Both the position numbers and the translations under genes were made by a program. Below, one piece after another: positions 33,639-42,826 of a stretch of DNA of 64,000 nucleotides (the first letter of the stretch is position 1; every line of letters begins with the position of its first letter). The notes beneath the pieces were generated by a model. It did no database searches and was not told where the DNA came from. It saw only the letters and a list, made by a program, of their open reading frames with translations. Source of the stretch: Pseudomonadota bacterium (GTDB lineage Bacteria; Pseudomonadota; Gammaproteobacteria; Burkholderiales; Rhodocyclaceae); assembly GCA_018240785.1 (NCBI GenBank), contig JAFEFC010000026.1, positions 1 to 64,000 of the forward strand, written 5' to 3'.

Positions 33639-35243
33639 TCAGCGCCGCGCTGCACGCGCGAACTCGGCCGCGCGCTCGCCGATCGCGATCGCGGTGGCGT
33701 TGGTGTTGCCCGAGATCAGCCGCGGCATCACCGAGGCGTCGGCCACGCGCAGGCCGCTCACGCCGCGGACCGCCAGCGTGGTGTCGACCACGGTGGCGGC
33801 GTCATTGCCCATCCGGCAGGTGCCCACCGGATGGTGGCCGGTCGTGCCGGCACGGCGGGCGTAGTCCATCAGCTCGTCGCGCGTGCCTGCCGCCGCGCCC
33901 GGATACACCTCGCCCGCGGTGATCGCCGCAAGCGCGGGGGCAGCAGCGATGCGCCGGGCCCATTCCATGCCCGCCAGCGTGACCTCGACGTCATGGTCGG
34001 TGCTCAGGTAGTTCATGCGCAGGCGCGGCCGCGCGGCGGGATCGGCCGAGGCGAGGGTGAGCACGCCGCGCGAGGTCGGCCGGCAGACGTTGGGCGCCAG
34101 CGTGTAGCCCGGAAAGGCATGCAGCTTCTTCTGGTCGCCGTCTAGGTCGCCCGACAGAGGCAGCACGTGGAACTGAAGGTCCGGGCGCACGACATCCGCG
34201 CGGCTGCGCAGGAAGATGCCGACCTCCGCCGCCGGCATGGTCATCGCCCCGCGCTTGCGCACGAGGTAGTTCAGCACCTCGAGCAGCACGCGCGCCCCGC
34301 CCAGGCGGGGGTTCATCGACGGCTGGCCGTCGCGCAGACGCCACATCAGCGGCACCACCAGATGATCCTGCAGGTCCGCCCCCACCGCGGGCGCATCGAC
34401 ACGCACCGGAATGCCATGGCGCGCGAGTTCCGCGCCCGGCCCGATGCCAGACAGCATCAGGATCTGCGGCGAGCCGATGGCGCCGGCGCAGAGGATCACC
34501 TCGGCGCGCGCCGATGCCACCCGCTCCTGCCCGCCGAGCTTGTAGCGCACCCCGGTTGCGCGCCCGCCCTCGATCACCACGCCGGCGACCAGTGCCCCCG
34601 TGTGCACCACAAGGTTGTGGCGTGCGCGTGCCGGTCGCAGGTAGCCATGCGCCGCCGAGCAGCGGCGCGCACGGGCGATCGTCGCCTGGTAGGGGCCGAC
34701 GCCCTCCTGGCGCGCGCCGTTGAAGTCGCGAGTCCGCGGAACACCCGCCTGCTCGGCGGCCTGGATCATGACCTCGGCCAGCGGCGTCGGGTCGACCAGG
34801 TCGGACACCGCGATCGGGCCATCCTGGCCGTGGTGCTCATCGGCGATGCCGAGGTTGCGCTCCATGCGGCGGAAGTAGGGCGCGAGGTCGGCCCAGCCCC
34901 AGCCGGGCGCCCCGGCGGCGACCCAGTCGTCGTAGTCCTCGCGCTGGCCGCGGATGTAGATGAGGCCGTTGATGGCCGAGCTGCCACCCAGCACCTTGCC
35001 GCGCGGCAGGGGCACGCGCCGGCCACGGAGACCGGGCTCGGCCTCGGTTTCGAAGGCCCAGTTGAAGGGGCTGGCCGGGTCCTGCGTCTTGCCCCAGCCG
35101 GCCGGCATCTCGATCAGCAGATTGTCGTCGCGCCCGCCGGCCTCGAGCAGCAGCACGCTGCAGCCGGGGTCCTCGGAAAGGCGTGCCGCCACCGCGCAGC
35201 CGGCACTGCCTGCGCCCACCACGACGTAGTCGAAGCTGTCCAT
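33639..35243 (-). CDS. GMC family FAD-dependent alcohol dehydrogenase (choline dehydrogenase-like)
   Basis: A 534-residue glucose-methanol-choline oxidoreductase. It has the FAD motif VVVGAGSAGCAVAARLSED at the N terminus with LLLEAGG after it, the GMC signature PRGKVLGGSSAINGLIYIRG near residue 80, and the active-site His pair in TTGHHPVGTCRMG. It oxidises a primary or cyclic alcohol and passes electrons to a quinone or dye. It starts one base after the stop of the nitroreductase gene and is followed by an aldehyde dehydrogenase. A steroid side-chain or terpenoid alcohol is a possible substrate. Confidence 0.9.
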   Translation of the reverse strand: MDSFDYVVVGAGSAGCAVAARLSEDPGCSVLLLEAGGRDDNLLIEMPAGWGKTQDPASPFNWAFETEAEPGLRGRRVPLPRGKVLGGSSAINGLIYIRGQREDYDDWVAAGAPGWGWADLAPYFRRMERNLGIADEHHGQDGPIAVSDLVDPTPLAEVMIQAAEQAGVPRTRDFNGARQEGVGPYQATIARARRCSAAHGYLRPARARHNLVVHTGALVAGVVIEGGRATGVRYKLGGQERVASARAEVILCAGAIGSPQILMLSGIGPGAELARHGIPVRVDAPAVGADLQDHLVVPLMWRLRDGQPSMNPRLGGARVLLEVLNYLVRKRGAMTMPAAEVGIFLRSRADVVRPDLQFHVLPLSGDLDGDQKKLHAFPGYTLAPNVCRPTSRGVLTLASADPAARPRLRMNYLSTDHDVEVTLAGMEWARRIAAAPALAAITAGEVYPGAAAGTRDELMDYARRAGTTGHHPVGTCRMGNDAATVVDTTLAVRGVSGLRVADASVMPRLISGNTNATAIAIGERAAEFARAARR

Positions 35244-35244
35244 C

Positions 35245-35943
35245 TCAATCCTCCCGGATCAGGGTGCAGGCGGCCACGTCGCGCGCCACGCGCACGGCAT
35301 TGACCGGCGCAGCCGGATCGGGGCGACCGAAGGACACCCCGAACAGGAGCTGGGCGCCGGGCGCGATGTCGAACTCGGCGCGTACGCGCTCGGGGTGGAA
35401 GCTCAGCGCGGTCTGCGGGCAGCTCGCATGCCCCATGCTCGTGAGGGCCAGCATGAAGGTCTGCGCGCACATGCCGAGATCGGCGGCCTCGCGGACGCCG
35501 AAGCCCGCGGACAGGAAGAAGAAGGCGACGTGCGGCGCGCCGAAGAAGGCGTAGTTGCGCATGAACTGCGCCTGCCGGCCGGCCTTGTCCTCGCGCGCGA
35601 TGCCGGCGGCGCCATAGAGAGCCTCGGCGGCGGCGACCTGCCGCTCGCGGTAGACGCCGGCGTAGCGGCCGTCGTAGGGCAGGTCCGGCGCCATGTGGCC
35701 GCGCATCATGTCGGCGGAGATGGCAGCCGCCAGCCGGTCGCGGGCGGCGCCCGACGCCACCGCGATCGTCCACGGCTGCGTGTTGCAGTTCGACGGCGCC
35801 TGGCAGGCGAGCGCGAGGGCGCGCTCGATGTCGGCGCGCGGCAGCGGCTCGGCGAGAAAGGCGCGGGTCGAAGTTCGACGCGCGACGATGTCGGCAAAGG
35901 CCGCAGCGAGATCGGTCTGATTCTGTTGCATGAAAAAATTCAT
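35245..35943 (-). CDS. Nitroreductase family FMN oxidoreductase
   Basis: A 232-residue nitroreductase-fold protein with the FMN-binding RRTSTRAFLAEPLP near residue 18 and CQAPSNCNTQPWTIAVA. Near the C terminus DLGMCAQTFMLALTSMG precedes GVSFGRPDPAAPVNAVR. Such dimeric enzymes use NAD(P)H to reduce nitro groups, quinones or enones. The start is uncertain: the ATG at 35943 and the ATG four codons later (35931) both lack a strong ribosome site, and upstream in-frame sequence is not conserved. It lies directly before the GMC gene. Confidence 0.8.
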   Translation of the reverse strand: MNFFMQQNQTDLAAAFADIVARRTSTRAFLAEPLPRADIERALALACQAPSNCNTQPWTIAVASGAARDRLAAAISADMMRGHMAPDLPYDGRYAGVYRERQVAAAEALYGAAGIAREDKAGRQAQFMRNYAFFGAPHVAFFFLSAGFGVREAADLGMCAQTFMLALTSMGHASCPQTALSFHPERVRAEFDIAPGAQLLFGVSFGRPDPAAPVNAVRVARDVAACTLIRED

Positions 35944-36008
35944 CCGGATTGATGCCGAAGGATCGGCCTGATTCACCACCGCAGGGCCGCGCTCGGCGAC
36001 CTGCCGCG

Positions 36009-36800
36009 TCAGCGCCCTTCCCACACCGGGGCGCGCTTCTGGTTGAAGGCCATGATGCCCTCGACCACGTCGCGGCTGCCGCGCATCGCCTCGATGGCCG
36101 GGTAGCCGCCCGCATCCTGGCGGCGGATCGCCTCGTCGAGCGGCAGCGCCAGGCCGTCGCGCACCGCGGCCTTGGTCGCCCGCAGCGCCAGCGGCGCGTT
36201 GGCGCACAGCAGGTCGCACCAGCGCGCGATGGCGGCGTCCATGGCGCCGTCGCCCACCACCTCATTCACCAGCCCCCACTCCGCCGCCTGCGCGGCGTCG
36301 ATGCTGCGCGCCGTCAGCAGCAGCTCCATCGCCCGCTTCATGCCGATCTGGCGCGGCAGGCGGTGCATGCCGCCGGCGTAGGCGACGGCGCCGATGCGCG
36401 GCTCGGGCAGCGCGAAACTGGAACTGCGGGTGGCCAGCACCAGGTCGCAGGCCATCGCCACCTCGAAGCCGCCGCCCATCGCAATGCCCTCCACTGCGGC
36501 GATCACCGGCTTGTCGAGGTCGAAGCGGCTGGTGAGGCCGCCGTAGCCGGTGGCAGGGATCGTGTAGGGGGCGCCGCCTTCGAGCGCGGTGCGCATGGCG
36601 CGGATGTCGCCGCCGGCCGAGAACGCCCGGCCGCCGGCGCCACGCACGACGGCGATCCAGAGTTCGTCATCGGCCGCGAAGGCATCGAAGGCCTCGGACA
36701 TCAGCGCCTGGGTTTCCGGGTCGAGCGCGTTCATCGCCTCGGGCCGGTTGATGGTGACGGTCAGCACATGGCCGTCGATACGGGTCAAGACCTTGCTCAC
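36009..36800 (-). CDS. Enoyl-CoA hydratase/isomerase (crotonase family)
   Basis: A 263-residue crotonase. The first oxyanion-hole segment is AFSAGGDIRAMR and the second is IAAVEGIAMGGGFEVAMACDLV. The Glu of the classical pair appears in FALPEPRIGA (Glu-Pro), while the first catalytic Glu (near GGGFE) is also present. The start codon is GTG with GGAG nine bases upstream. The C-terminal GIMAFNQKRAPVWEGR is typical. It probably hydrates or isomerises an enoyl-CoA, in an operon with the nitroreductase, GMC and aldehyde dehydrogenase genes. The substrate is unknown. Confidence 0.87.
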   Translation of the reverse strand: MSKVLTRIDGHVLTVTINRPEAMNALDPETQALMSEAFDAFAADDELWIAVVRGAGGRAFSAGGDIRAMRTALEGGAPYTIPATGYGGLTSRFDLDKPVIAAVEGIAMGGGFEVAMACDLVLATRSSSFALPEPRIGAVAYAGGMHRLPRQIGMKRAMELLLTARSIDAAQAAEWGLVNEVVGDGAMDAAIARWCDLLCANAPLALRATKAAVRDGLALPLDEAIRRQDAGGYPAIEAMRGSRDVVEGIMAFNQKRAPVWEGR

Positions 36801-36968
36801 GGGATGCAGCTCCTATCGCATCCGGCGCACACGCTGTCGCCGGGACGCCTCAAGTATAAGGAGCACCACCCGTCATCCTGATTCGCATTGAACGGATCCG
36901 AACATCGATCGCAAGCAACTGAATAAGCGAGGAAAAAAAACGTAGGCGCGATTCGGCGGGCGTGCGCG

Positions 36969-37676
36969 TCACGTTTCGCCAGGCCCACCCTGGCGCACTC
37001 GGCAGGGCAGGCGGGGGTCGAGCATCCCGAGCGCCATGGCGAGCAGGCAGTCGAGGAAGGCACCCTGGCCCACCCGCTCGGGCGCGTCCTCGAGCGCCGC
37101 CCGGATCACCGAGCGCATCGCCATGCACAGCATGTAGGCCGCCATGTCGGCGCGCTCGGGCTCCAGCTCGGGGACGTAGAGCGTGACGAAGGGCAGCCAG
37201 GCGTCGTCGACGAACTCGCGCGAGCTCGCGTAGGGCCCGATGCGCATGCCCATCTGCAGTTCGGGGTGGTACTTGAGGTGGAACTCGGCGTGCAGCCGGT
37301 GCAGGCGCAGCTCGGTTCTCACCATGTCGCGCAGGATCTCGCGCAGCGCATCCTCCAGCGGCAGGCCGGCGACCGAGGCACGCAGCGCCGGCACCGACAC
37401 GGCGGCCTCCTCACGCAGCACGTGTTCGAAGGCCTGGCCGAGCAGCGCCTCGATGTTGGGAAAGTACTGATAGAAGGAGCCGACCGCGACGCCCGACACC
37501 TCGGCCAGGCGGTTGACCGTCAGCGCCTCGCTGCCCTCCTCCTCCAGCACGCGTATGCAGGCTTCGATCAGCGCCGAGACGAGCGAGCGCGAGCGCGACT
37601 GGGAGGGCAGCTTGCGCGGTGCGGGGACGCGCCCCTTGCGGGACCGATCGGGGGAGACGGGCTTTCCTTGCGCCAT
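36969..37676 (-). CDS. TetR family transcriptional regulator
   Basis: A 235-residue TetR-type regulator. The HTH covers about residues 25-80 with VSALIEACIRVLEEEGSEALTVNRLAEVSGVAVGSFYQYFPNIEAL-type sequence, where SFYQYFPN is diagnostic. The C-terminal domain contains DMVRTELRLHRLHAEFH and is similar in style to the TetR at 14582. The start is uncertain: an ATG 33 bases upstream (37709) is also in frame, and neither has a good ribosome site. It may control the hydratase-GMC-ALDH operon downstream, the divergent sulfatase operon, or both. An operator candidate lies at 37738-37753. Confidence 0.83.
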   Translation of the reverse strand: MAQGKPVSPDRSRKGRVPAPRKLPSQSRSRSLVSALIEACIRVLEEEGSEALTVNRLAEVSGVAVGSFYQYFPNIEALLGQAFEHVLREEAAVSVPALRASVAGLPLEDALREILRDMVRTELRLHRLHAEFHLKYHPELQMGMRIGPYASSREFVDDAWLPFVTLYVPELEPERADMAAYMLCMAMRSVIRAALEDAPERVGQGAFLDCLLAMALGMLDPRLPCRVRQGGPGET

Positions 37677-37737
37677 ATGCAATACGAAGACGGTTCCGGA
37701 CCCAGCCATTCGAAAGCCTGAAGTCCCTTTTTAAACA

Positions 37738-37753
37738 GCCATTTAACGATGGC
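37738..37753. promoter_or_regulatory. Candidate TetR operator (GCCAT-N6-ATGGC)
   Basis: The palindrome GCCATTTAACGATGGC lies between the TetR gene and the divergent sulfatase-maturase gene, 62 bases upstream of the TetR start. Size and position suit a TetR dimer site. The evidence is symmetry and position only. Confidence 0.35.
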
Positions 37754-37878
37754 CAGCGAAGATGGGGAATGCGAATTCCGACCGCTGCCCCCGCTACCTA
37801 TACTCGGTTCCACCTGACGCCGCGTCCCGTATCGGCGGGTCGGACGGCAGGGGCACTGTAACAAGGATGGAGGGAGAT

Positions 37879-39144
37879 GTGAGCCACGCCGACCCCGTGA
37901 CCGCCACGCCGCGCTGCACGCTGCCGGCCCTGCCTGCCGGGCGGCACTACCGCTACCACGTCATGGTCAAGCCGGCCGGCGCGCTGTGCAACCTCGACTG
38001 TCCGTACTGCTTCTACCTGCACAAGACCGACCTGCTGCAGCACGGCCGCAACGCGCGCATGGACGAGGGGCTGCTGGAAACCCACATCCGCCAGTACATC
38101 GAGGCCCAGACCGGCGACGAGGTGGTGTTCTCCTGGCAGGGCGGCGAGCCCACGGTGATGGGACTGGACTTCTTCCGCCGCGTGGTCGAACTGCAGGCGC
38201 GCCATCGCAAGCCAGGCCAGCGCATCGAGAACGACCTGCAGACCAACGGCCTGCTGCTCGACGACGAATGGGTCGCCTTCCTGAAGGCGCACGGCTTCGT
38301 CGTCGGCCTCAGCATGGACGGCACGCGCGAGCTGCACGACCGCTACCGCCCGACCAAGGGCGGCGAGCCCACCTACGATCGAGTCATCGTCGCTGCCAAC
38401 CGGCTGGCGGCCGGCGGCGTCCCCTTCTCCCTGCTGTGCGTGGTCAATCGCGACGTGGCACGGGCACCGCTCGAGGTCTATCGCAACCTGCGCGCGGTCC
38501 CGGGCAGCTTCCGCATCCAGTTCACGCCCTGCGTCGAGACGCGCGACTTCAAGCTGCGCGCGCCCGGCCTCGCCAGACCGAGCGACATGCCGCTGCTCGG
38601 CACCCCGCGCACGCGGCCCGATCACCCGCTGTCCATCGTCACCGAATGGTCGGTCGATGCCCGCGACTATGGCGACTTCCTCCGTGCCGTGTGGGCGGAA
38701 TGGCTGGCGCACGACTTCGGCCGCCTGCACATCAACGTGTTCGAGACCGCGGTGGCGCAGTCGCTCGGCCTGCCGGCGCAGATGTGCACCAGCGCGCCGG
38801 TGTGCGGCAAGGCCATGGCGCTCGAGCACGACGGCGAGCTCTATGCCTGCGACCACTTCGTCTATCCGGAATACCGCCTCGGCAACATCCGCGAGATCCA
38901 CCAGGGCGACCTCGCCTTCGCCGACAGGCAGGTCCGGTTCGGCCTCGCCAAGCACGACAGCCTGCCCGACTACTGCCGGCGCTGCCCGCACCTGCAGCTG
39001 TGCTGGGGCGAATGCCCGAAGAACCGGCTGCTGCGTGCGCCCGACGGCGAGACCGGCCTCAACTACCTGTGCGAAGGCCTCGCACGCTTCTATGAACAGG
39101 TCCGCAAGGACATGCCCGCCATCCGGCGCAGGCTTGGCCGATAG
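37879..39144 (+). CDS. Radical SAM anaerobic sulfatase-maturating enzyme (anSME)
   Basis: A 421-residue radical SAM/SPASM protein. The cluster-binding motif is C37-N-L-D-C41-P-Y-C44 followed by FYLHKTDLL, typical of anSME. The C-terminal SPASM region carries CTSAPVCGKAMALEHDGELYACDHF and CRRCPHLQLCWGECPKNR, enough Cys for two auxiliary 4Fe-4S clusters. It converts an active-site Ser or Cys of a sulfatase to formylglycine without oxygen. The start is taken as the GTG at 37879 with GGAGG five bases upstream; an ATG four codons earlier is the alternative. The sulfatase gene follows 38 bases later. Confidence 0.9.
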   Translation: MSHADPVTATPRCTLPALPAGRHYRYHVMVKPAGALCNLDCPYCFYLHKTDLLQHGRNARMDEGLLETHIRQYIEAQTGDEVVFSWQGGEPTVMGLDFFRRVVELQARHRKPGQRIENDLQTNGLLLDDEWVAFLKAHGFVVGLSMDGTRELHDRYRPTKGGEPTYDRVIVAANRLAAGGVPFSLLCVVNRDVARAPLEVYRNLRAVPGSFRIQFTPCVETRDFKLRAPGLARPSDMPLLGTPRTRPDHPLSIVTEWSVDARDYGDFLRAVWAEWLAHDFGRLHINVFETAVAQSLGLPAQMCTSAPVCGKAMALEHDGELYACDHFVYPEYRLGNIREIHQGDLAFADRQVRFGLAKHDSLPDYCRRCPHLQLCWGECPKNRLLRAPDGETGLNYLCEGLARFYEQVRKDMPAIRRRLGR

Positions 39145-39182
39145 CGGCAACCGACTACCTCGAGCTAGAAGGAGAAGGCAGC

Positions 39183-40712
39183 ATGAAAGCGCACAACCGC
39201 CACTGGAATCGTCTGGCACTGGCAGCAGCCATCGCCGCGCTCGGTACTACGCTCGCGCGCGCCGAGACCCCCAAGAAGCCGAACATCCTCGTCATCATGG
39301 GCGACGACATCGGCTACGCGAATCTGGGGATCTATAGTCACGGCATGATGGTGCCGACGCCCAACATCGACCGCATCGGACGCGAAGGCATCCTGTTCAC
39401 GGATCACTACGGCCAACCGAGCTCGACGGCCGGACGCGCGGCCTTCATCACGGGCCAGTTACCGATCCGCACCGGGCTGACCACGGTCGGCCTGCCCGGC
39501 TCGCCGATCGGAATCGACGAGCGCGACCCGACGTTGGCGGAACTGCTCAAGGAACTGGGCTATCGCACCGGGCAGTTCGGCAAGAACCACCTGGGCGACC
39601 GCAACAACCACCTGCCTACGGTGCACGGTTTCGACGAATTCTACGGCAACCTGTACCACCTCAACGCCGAAGAGGAGCCCGAACTGCGGATGTGGCGCAA
39701 GGATCCGGGCTTCAACGCCCGCTACCGCCCGCGCGGCGTGATCGACAGCGTCGCAACCAAGGAGGACGACGCAACCGTCGACCCGCGCTTCGGCAAGATC
39801 GGCAAGCAGAAGGTGCGGGATACGGGCCCGCTCACCACCGAACGCATGGAAACCGTGGATGAGGAGTTCCTGGAACGCACCAAGCGTTTCATCACCAACT
39901 CCTCTCAGGCTGGCCAGCCATTCTTTGCCTGGCTCAACACCACGCGGATGCACATCTACACCCACCTCAAACCGGCGTCGCGCCAACTCGCCAGCGACAT
40001 CTCGAGCGAATTTGACGTCTACGGCAGCGGACTCATGGAGCATGACCGCCACGTTGGCCAGTTGCTCGATCTCCTGGACAAGCTGAAGATCGCCGACAAC
40101 ACGATCGTCGTCTATACCACGGACAACGGCGCGATGGCCGCCTGGTGGCCCGACGCTGGCACCACACCCTTCCGCGGCGAAAAGGCCACGACCTGGGAGG
40201 GCGGCGTGCGCGTCCCGATGCTCGTGCGCTGGCCGGCGAAGATCCCCGCAGGCAAAGTCTCCAACGGTATCCAGAGCCACGAGGACATCTTCACGACCCT
40301 GGCCACCGCTGCCGGCTACGGCGACGTTGCGGCAAAGCTCAAGACACGCAAGGGCGTCTGCATCGACGGCGTCAACAACCTGTCGCACTGGACGGGCAGC
40401 GCGCCCTCAGCACGCAACGTGATCCACTACTACGATGAAAGCAAATACACCGCGATCCGCATCGGCCCATGGAAGAGCCACTTCCAGACGCGCGAGGGCT
40501 TCTTCGATTCCCACAAACCTAGTTCGCTGGTGTTCAACCTTCGGATGGACCCATTCGAGCGACACGACGGCCAGAAGAACAACGATCTCGCCATGAAGAT
40601 GGGAGTTGGCTTCGGCGGGCAGGTGGCCGATGCAGTGGGCGCCCATCTCGCCAGCTTTCAGCAGTGTCCGCCGCGGCAGAAGGGCGGCTCGTTGCGAATG
40701 GGCGGGCAATGA
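39183..40712 (+). CDS. Periplasmic Ser-type arylsulfatase
   Basis: A 509-residue sulfatase of the alkaline phosphatase superfamily. A Sec signal peptide (residues 1-27, ending ALARA) precedes NILVIMGDDIGYANLGIY with the metal-binding Asp pair D41-D42. The formylglycine motif is S81-T-A-G-R85 in PSSTAGRAAFITGQLPIRTG; close relatives usually have Cys at this place. YTTDNGAMAAWWPDAGTTPFRGEK carries further metal and substrate residues. A Ser-type site can be matured by the anSME encoded just upstream, not by the oxygen-dependent enzyme. It would release sulfate from an organic sulfate ester in the periplasm; a sulfated steroid is a plausible substrate given the context. Its stop overlaps the moxR start. 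Confidence 0.88.
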   Translation: MKAHNRHWNRLALAAAIAALGTTLARAETPKKPNILVIMGDDIGYANLGIYSHGMMVPTPNIDRIGREGILFTDHYGQPSSTAGRAAFITGQLPIRTGLTTVGLPGSPIGIDERDPTLAELLKELGYRTGQFGKNHLGDRNNHLPTVHGFDEFYGNLYHLNAEEEPELRMWRKDPGFNARYRPRGVIDSVATKEDDATVDPRFGKIGKQKVRDTGPLTTERMETVDEEFLERTKRFITNSSQAGQPFFAWLNTTRMHIYTHLKPASRQLASDISSEFDVYGSGLMEHDRHVGQLLDLLDKLKIADNTIVVYTTDNGAMAAWWPDAGTTPFRGEKATTWEGGVRVPMLVRWPAKIPAGKVSNGIQSHEDIFTTLATAAGYGDVAAKLKTRKGVCIDGVNNLSHWTGSAPSARNVIHYYDESKYTAIRIGPWKSHFQTREGFFDSHKPSSLVFNLRMDPFERHDGQKNNDLAMKMGVGFGGQVADAVGAHLASFQQCPPRQKGGSLRMGGQ

Positions 40713-41779
40713 GCGTCGGCGCGCAGGCGGCATTCGCGAACCTGCGCGAGCGCCTCGGCAAGGCGATCATCGGCCAGCCGGCAGTGGTCGACGCGCTCCT
40801 GATCGGCCTGCTCGCCGATGGTCACCTGTTGCTCGAGGGCCTGCCCGGGCTGGCCAAGACGCGCGCGATCAAGGCGCTCGGGCAGGCTCTCAGCCTGCGC
40901 CTGTCGCGCATCCAGTTCACCCCCGACCTGCTGCCATCGGACCTCATCGGTGCCGAGGTCTATCACCAGACCGAGCCGGGCCAGGGGCGCTTCGTCTTCG
41001 AGGCGGGCCCGGTGTTCGCCCCGCTGGTGCTGGCCGATGAGATCAATCGTGCGCCGGCGAAGGTGCAGTCCGCGCTGCTGGAGGCGATGGAGGAACGTCA
41101 GGTGACCGTCGCCGGGAAGACCCATCCCCTGCCCTGGCCCTTCCTCGTGATGGCGACGCAGAATCCGATCGAGCATGAGGGCACCTATCCCCTGCCCGAG
41201 GCGCAGACGGACCGCTTCCTGATGAAGACACGGGTCGGCTATCCGGATTTCGATGCCGAACGCGACATCCTGCACCTGGTACGCGAGGAAGAAGGCCGGC
41301 GGCTCGCCGTCGCGCAGTGCCACCGCGACACTGATTCCGGCGGCCTCGCTGAACCGCCCGCAGAACCCATCTCCGCCTTCCTTCGCGAGCCCGAAGGCGG
41401 GCGGGCGCAGCCCGAACACACGCCTGTGGCGTGGCTGGCCGACGCCCGGCGGGCGGTTCATGCCGTGCATGTGTCGACCGCCATCGACACCTATCTGGTC
41501 GATCTGATCCAGGCCACGCGTACGCCCGAGCGCCTCAGCCCGGAGGTGGCGCGCTGGATCGAGGCAGGCGCCAGTCCGCGCGGCACGATCGCGCTCGACC
41601 GCTGCGCACGCGCTCATGCCTGGCTGCGCGGGCGCGACTTCGTCGGCCCCGACGACGTGCTCGCGGTGCTCCACCCCTGCCTCCGGCACCGGCTGGTACT
41701 CAGCCACGAAGCCCTGGCCGCGGGGGTGGAGGCCGACGCGATCATCGATCGCATTGCAGCGCTGGTTGCCGCGCCATGA
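40709..41779 (+). CDS. MoxR-family AAA+ ATPase
   Basis: A 356-residue MoxR ATPase. Walker A is GLPGLAKTRAIKAL near residue 43, Walker B is VLADEINRAPAKVQSALLEAMEERQVT, and sensor 1 is MATQNPIEHEGTYPLPEAQTDRFL. MoxR proteins act with vWA-domain partners in assembling or activating metalloenzymes and cell-surface complexes. Its ATG overlaps the sulfatase stop (ATGA), and its own stop overlaps the DUF58 start in the same way. The coupling to the sulfatase is unusual and suggests a shared function. Confidence 0.92.
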   Translation: MSVGAQAAFANLRERLGKAIIGQPAVVDALLIGLLADGHLLLEGLPGLAKTRAIKALGQALSLRLSRIQFTPDLLPSDLIGAEVYHQTEPGQGRFVFEAGPVFAPLVLADEINRAPAKVQSALLEAMEERQVTVAGKTHPLPWPFLVMATQNPIEHEGTYPLPEAQTDRFLMKTRVGYPDFDAERDILHLVREEEGRRLAVAQCHRDTDSGGLAEPPAEPISAFLREPEGGRAQPEHTPVAWLADARRAVHAVHVSTAIDTYLVDLIQATRTPERLSPEVARWIEAGASPRGTIALDRCARAHAWLRGRDFVGPDDVLAVLHPCLRHRLVLSHEALAAGVEADAIIDRIAALVAAP

Positions 41780-42819
41780 CGCCGCTCCAGCGCCTGCTGC
41801 CCGGCGGCCGGTGGCCATGGTCGCGCGCGCACCCCACCGCGTCCGCCTCGCGCGCAGTGCCGACGCCCGGCGCAGTGCCGACGCCCGGCGTCTACCTCGG
41901 GCTGGGCGATCTGCTGGCGCTGGAACATCCCGTCCGCCGGCTGCGCTGGCCCGCGCGCGGCGCGCCGGTCCACAGCCAGCTGGCCGGCCGCCATCGCGCC
42001 CGCGTGCGCGGCCGCGGCCTGGACTTCATCGAGCTGCGCCAGTACCTGCCGGGCGACGACACCCGCAGCATCGACTGGCGAGCAAGCGTCCGCACCGGCA
42101 AGACCCAGCTCAGGGTGTATGGCGAGGAGCGGGAACACCCCACCTGGCTGGTGGTGGACCAGCGCATCTCGATGTTCTTCGCCCGGCGCGGCGCGCTGCG
42201 CTCGGTGGTGGCGGGCGAAGCCGCAGCCGTCTGGGGCTGGCGTGCGCTCGCTTCGGGTGACCGCGTCGGCGGGCTCGTGTTCGGCGACGACGGCATCGAC
42301 GCCATCACGCCGAGTCGCGGTCGGCGTTCGCTGCTGCGCCTGCTCGACCGCCTGGTTGCCCGCAATCACCGACTGCGCGCCGACACCGCCTGTCCGGCTC
42401 GCCCTGCGCAGTTCGATGCCGCCCTGACACAACTGCTCGCCCGGGCGCCGCGCGATGCCGTCATCGTCGTGCTGTCCGACTTCGATGGCATGGGCGCGCA
42501 CAGCCGCGAGCAGCTCATCGCACTCGCCCGTCACAACGACCTGGTTCTGCTGCCGATCCGCGACGATCCCGGCACCACGCGCCCGGCCCGCCTGGTCGTC
42601 ACCGACGGCAGCCTCCAGCTTCCGATCGATCACACCGACGAGGTCGTGCGCAGCCGCCTGGCCGAGATCGCGCATGCGCGCATGGAAGGCCTGCTCGCGC
42701 TGCGCAGGGAGATCGGCTGCGCCGTCTTCCCGCTCAGCACCAGCGAACCGGCGCTGCTGCAGTTGGCACGCGGCATGGCCAGCCCGGCCGCACGTGCGCT
42801 GCGTCCGCGTGGCGGCTGA
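41776..42819 (+). CDS. DUF58 domain protein (vWA-like MoxR partner)
   Basis: A 347-residue protein with the DUF58 signature RGRGLDFIELRQYLPGDDTRSIDWRASVRTGK-type sequence near residues 77-110, followed by VYGEEREHPTWLVVDQRISMFF, a degenerate vWA metal site. DUF58 proteins are regular partners of MoxR ATPases. A 12-residue repeat of PTPGA/PTPGV occurs near the N terminus (TPGAVPTPGV). It overlaps moxR by four bases and is followed by a DUF4381 gene seven bases after its stop. Confidence 0.88.
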   Translation: MTPLQRLLPGGRWPWSRAHPTASASRAVPTPGAVPTPGVYLGLGDLLALEHPVRRLRWPARGAPVHSQLAGRHRARVRGRGLDFIELRQYLPGDDTRSIDWRASVRTGKTQLRVYGEEREHPTWLVVDQRISMFFARRGALRSVVAGEAAAVWGWRALASGDRVGGLVFGDDGIDAITPSRGRRSLLRLLDRLVARNHRLRADTACPARPAQFDAALTQLLARAPRDAVIVVLSDFDGMGAHSREQLIALARHNDLVLLPIRDDPGTTRPARLVVTDGSLQLPIDHTDEVVRSRLAEIAHARMEGLLALRREIGCAVFPLSTSEPALLQLARGMASPAARALRPRGG

Positions 42820-42826
42820 ACGATCG

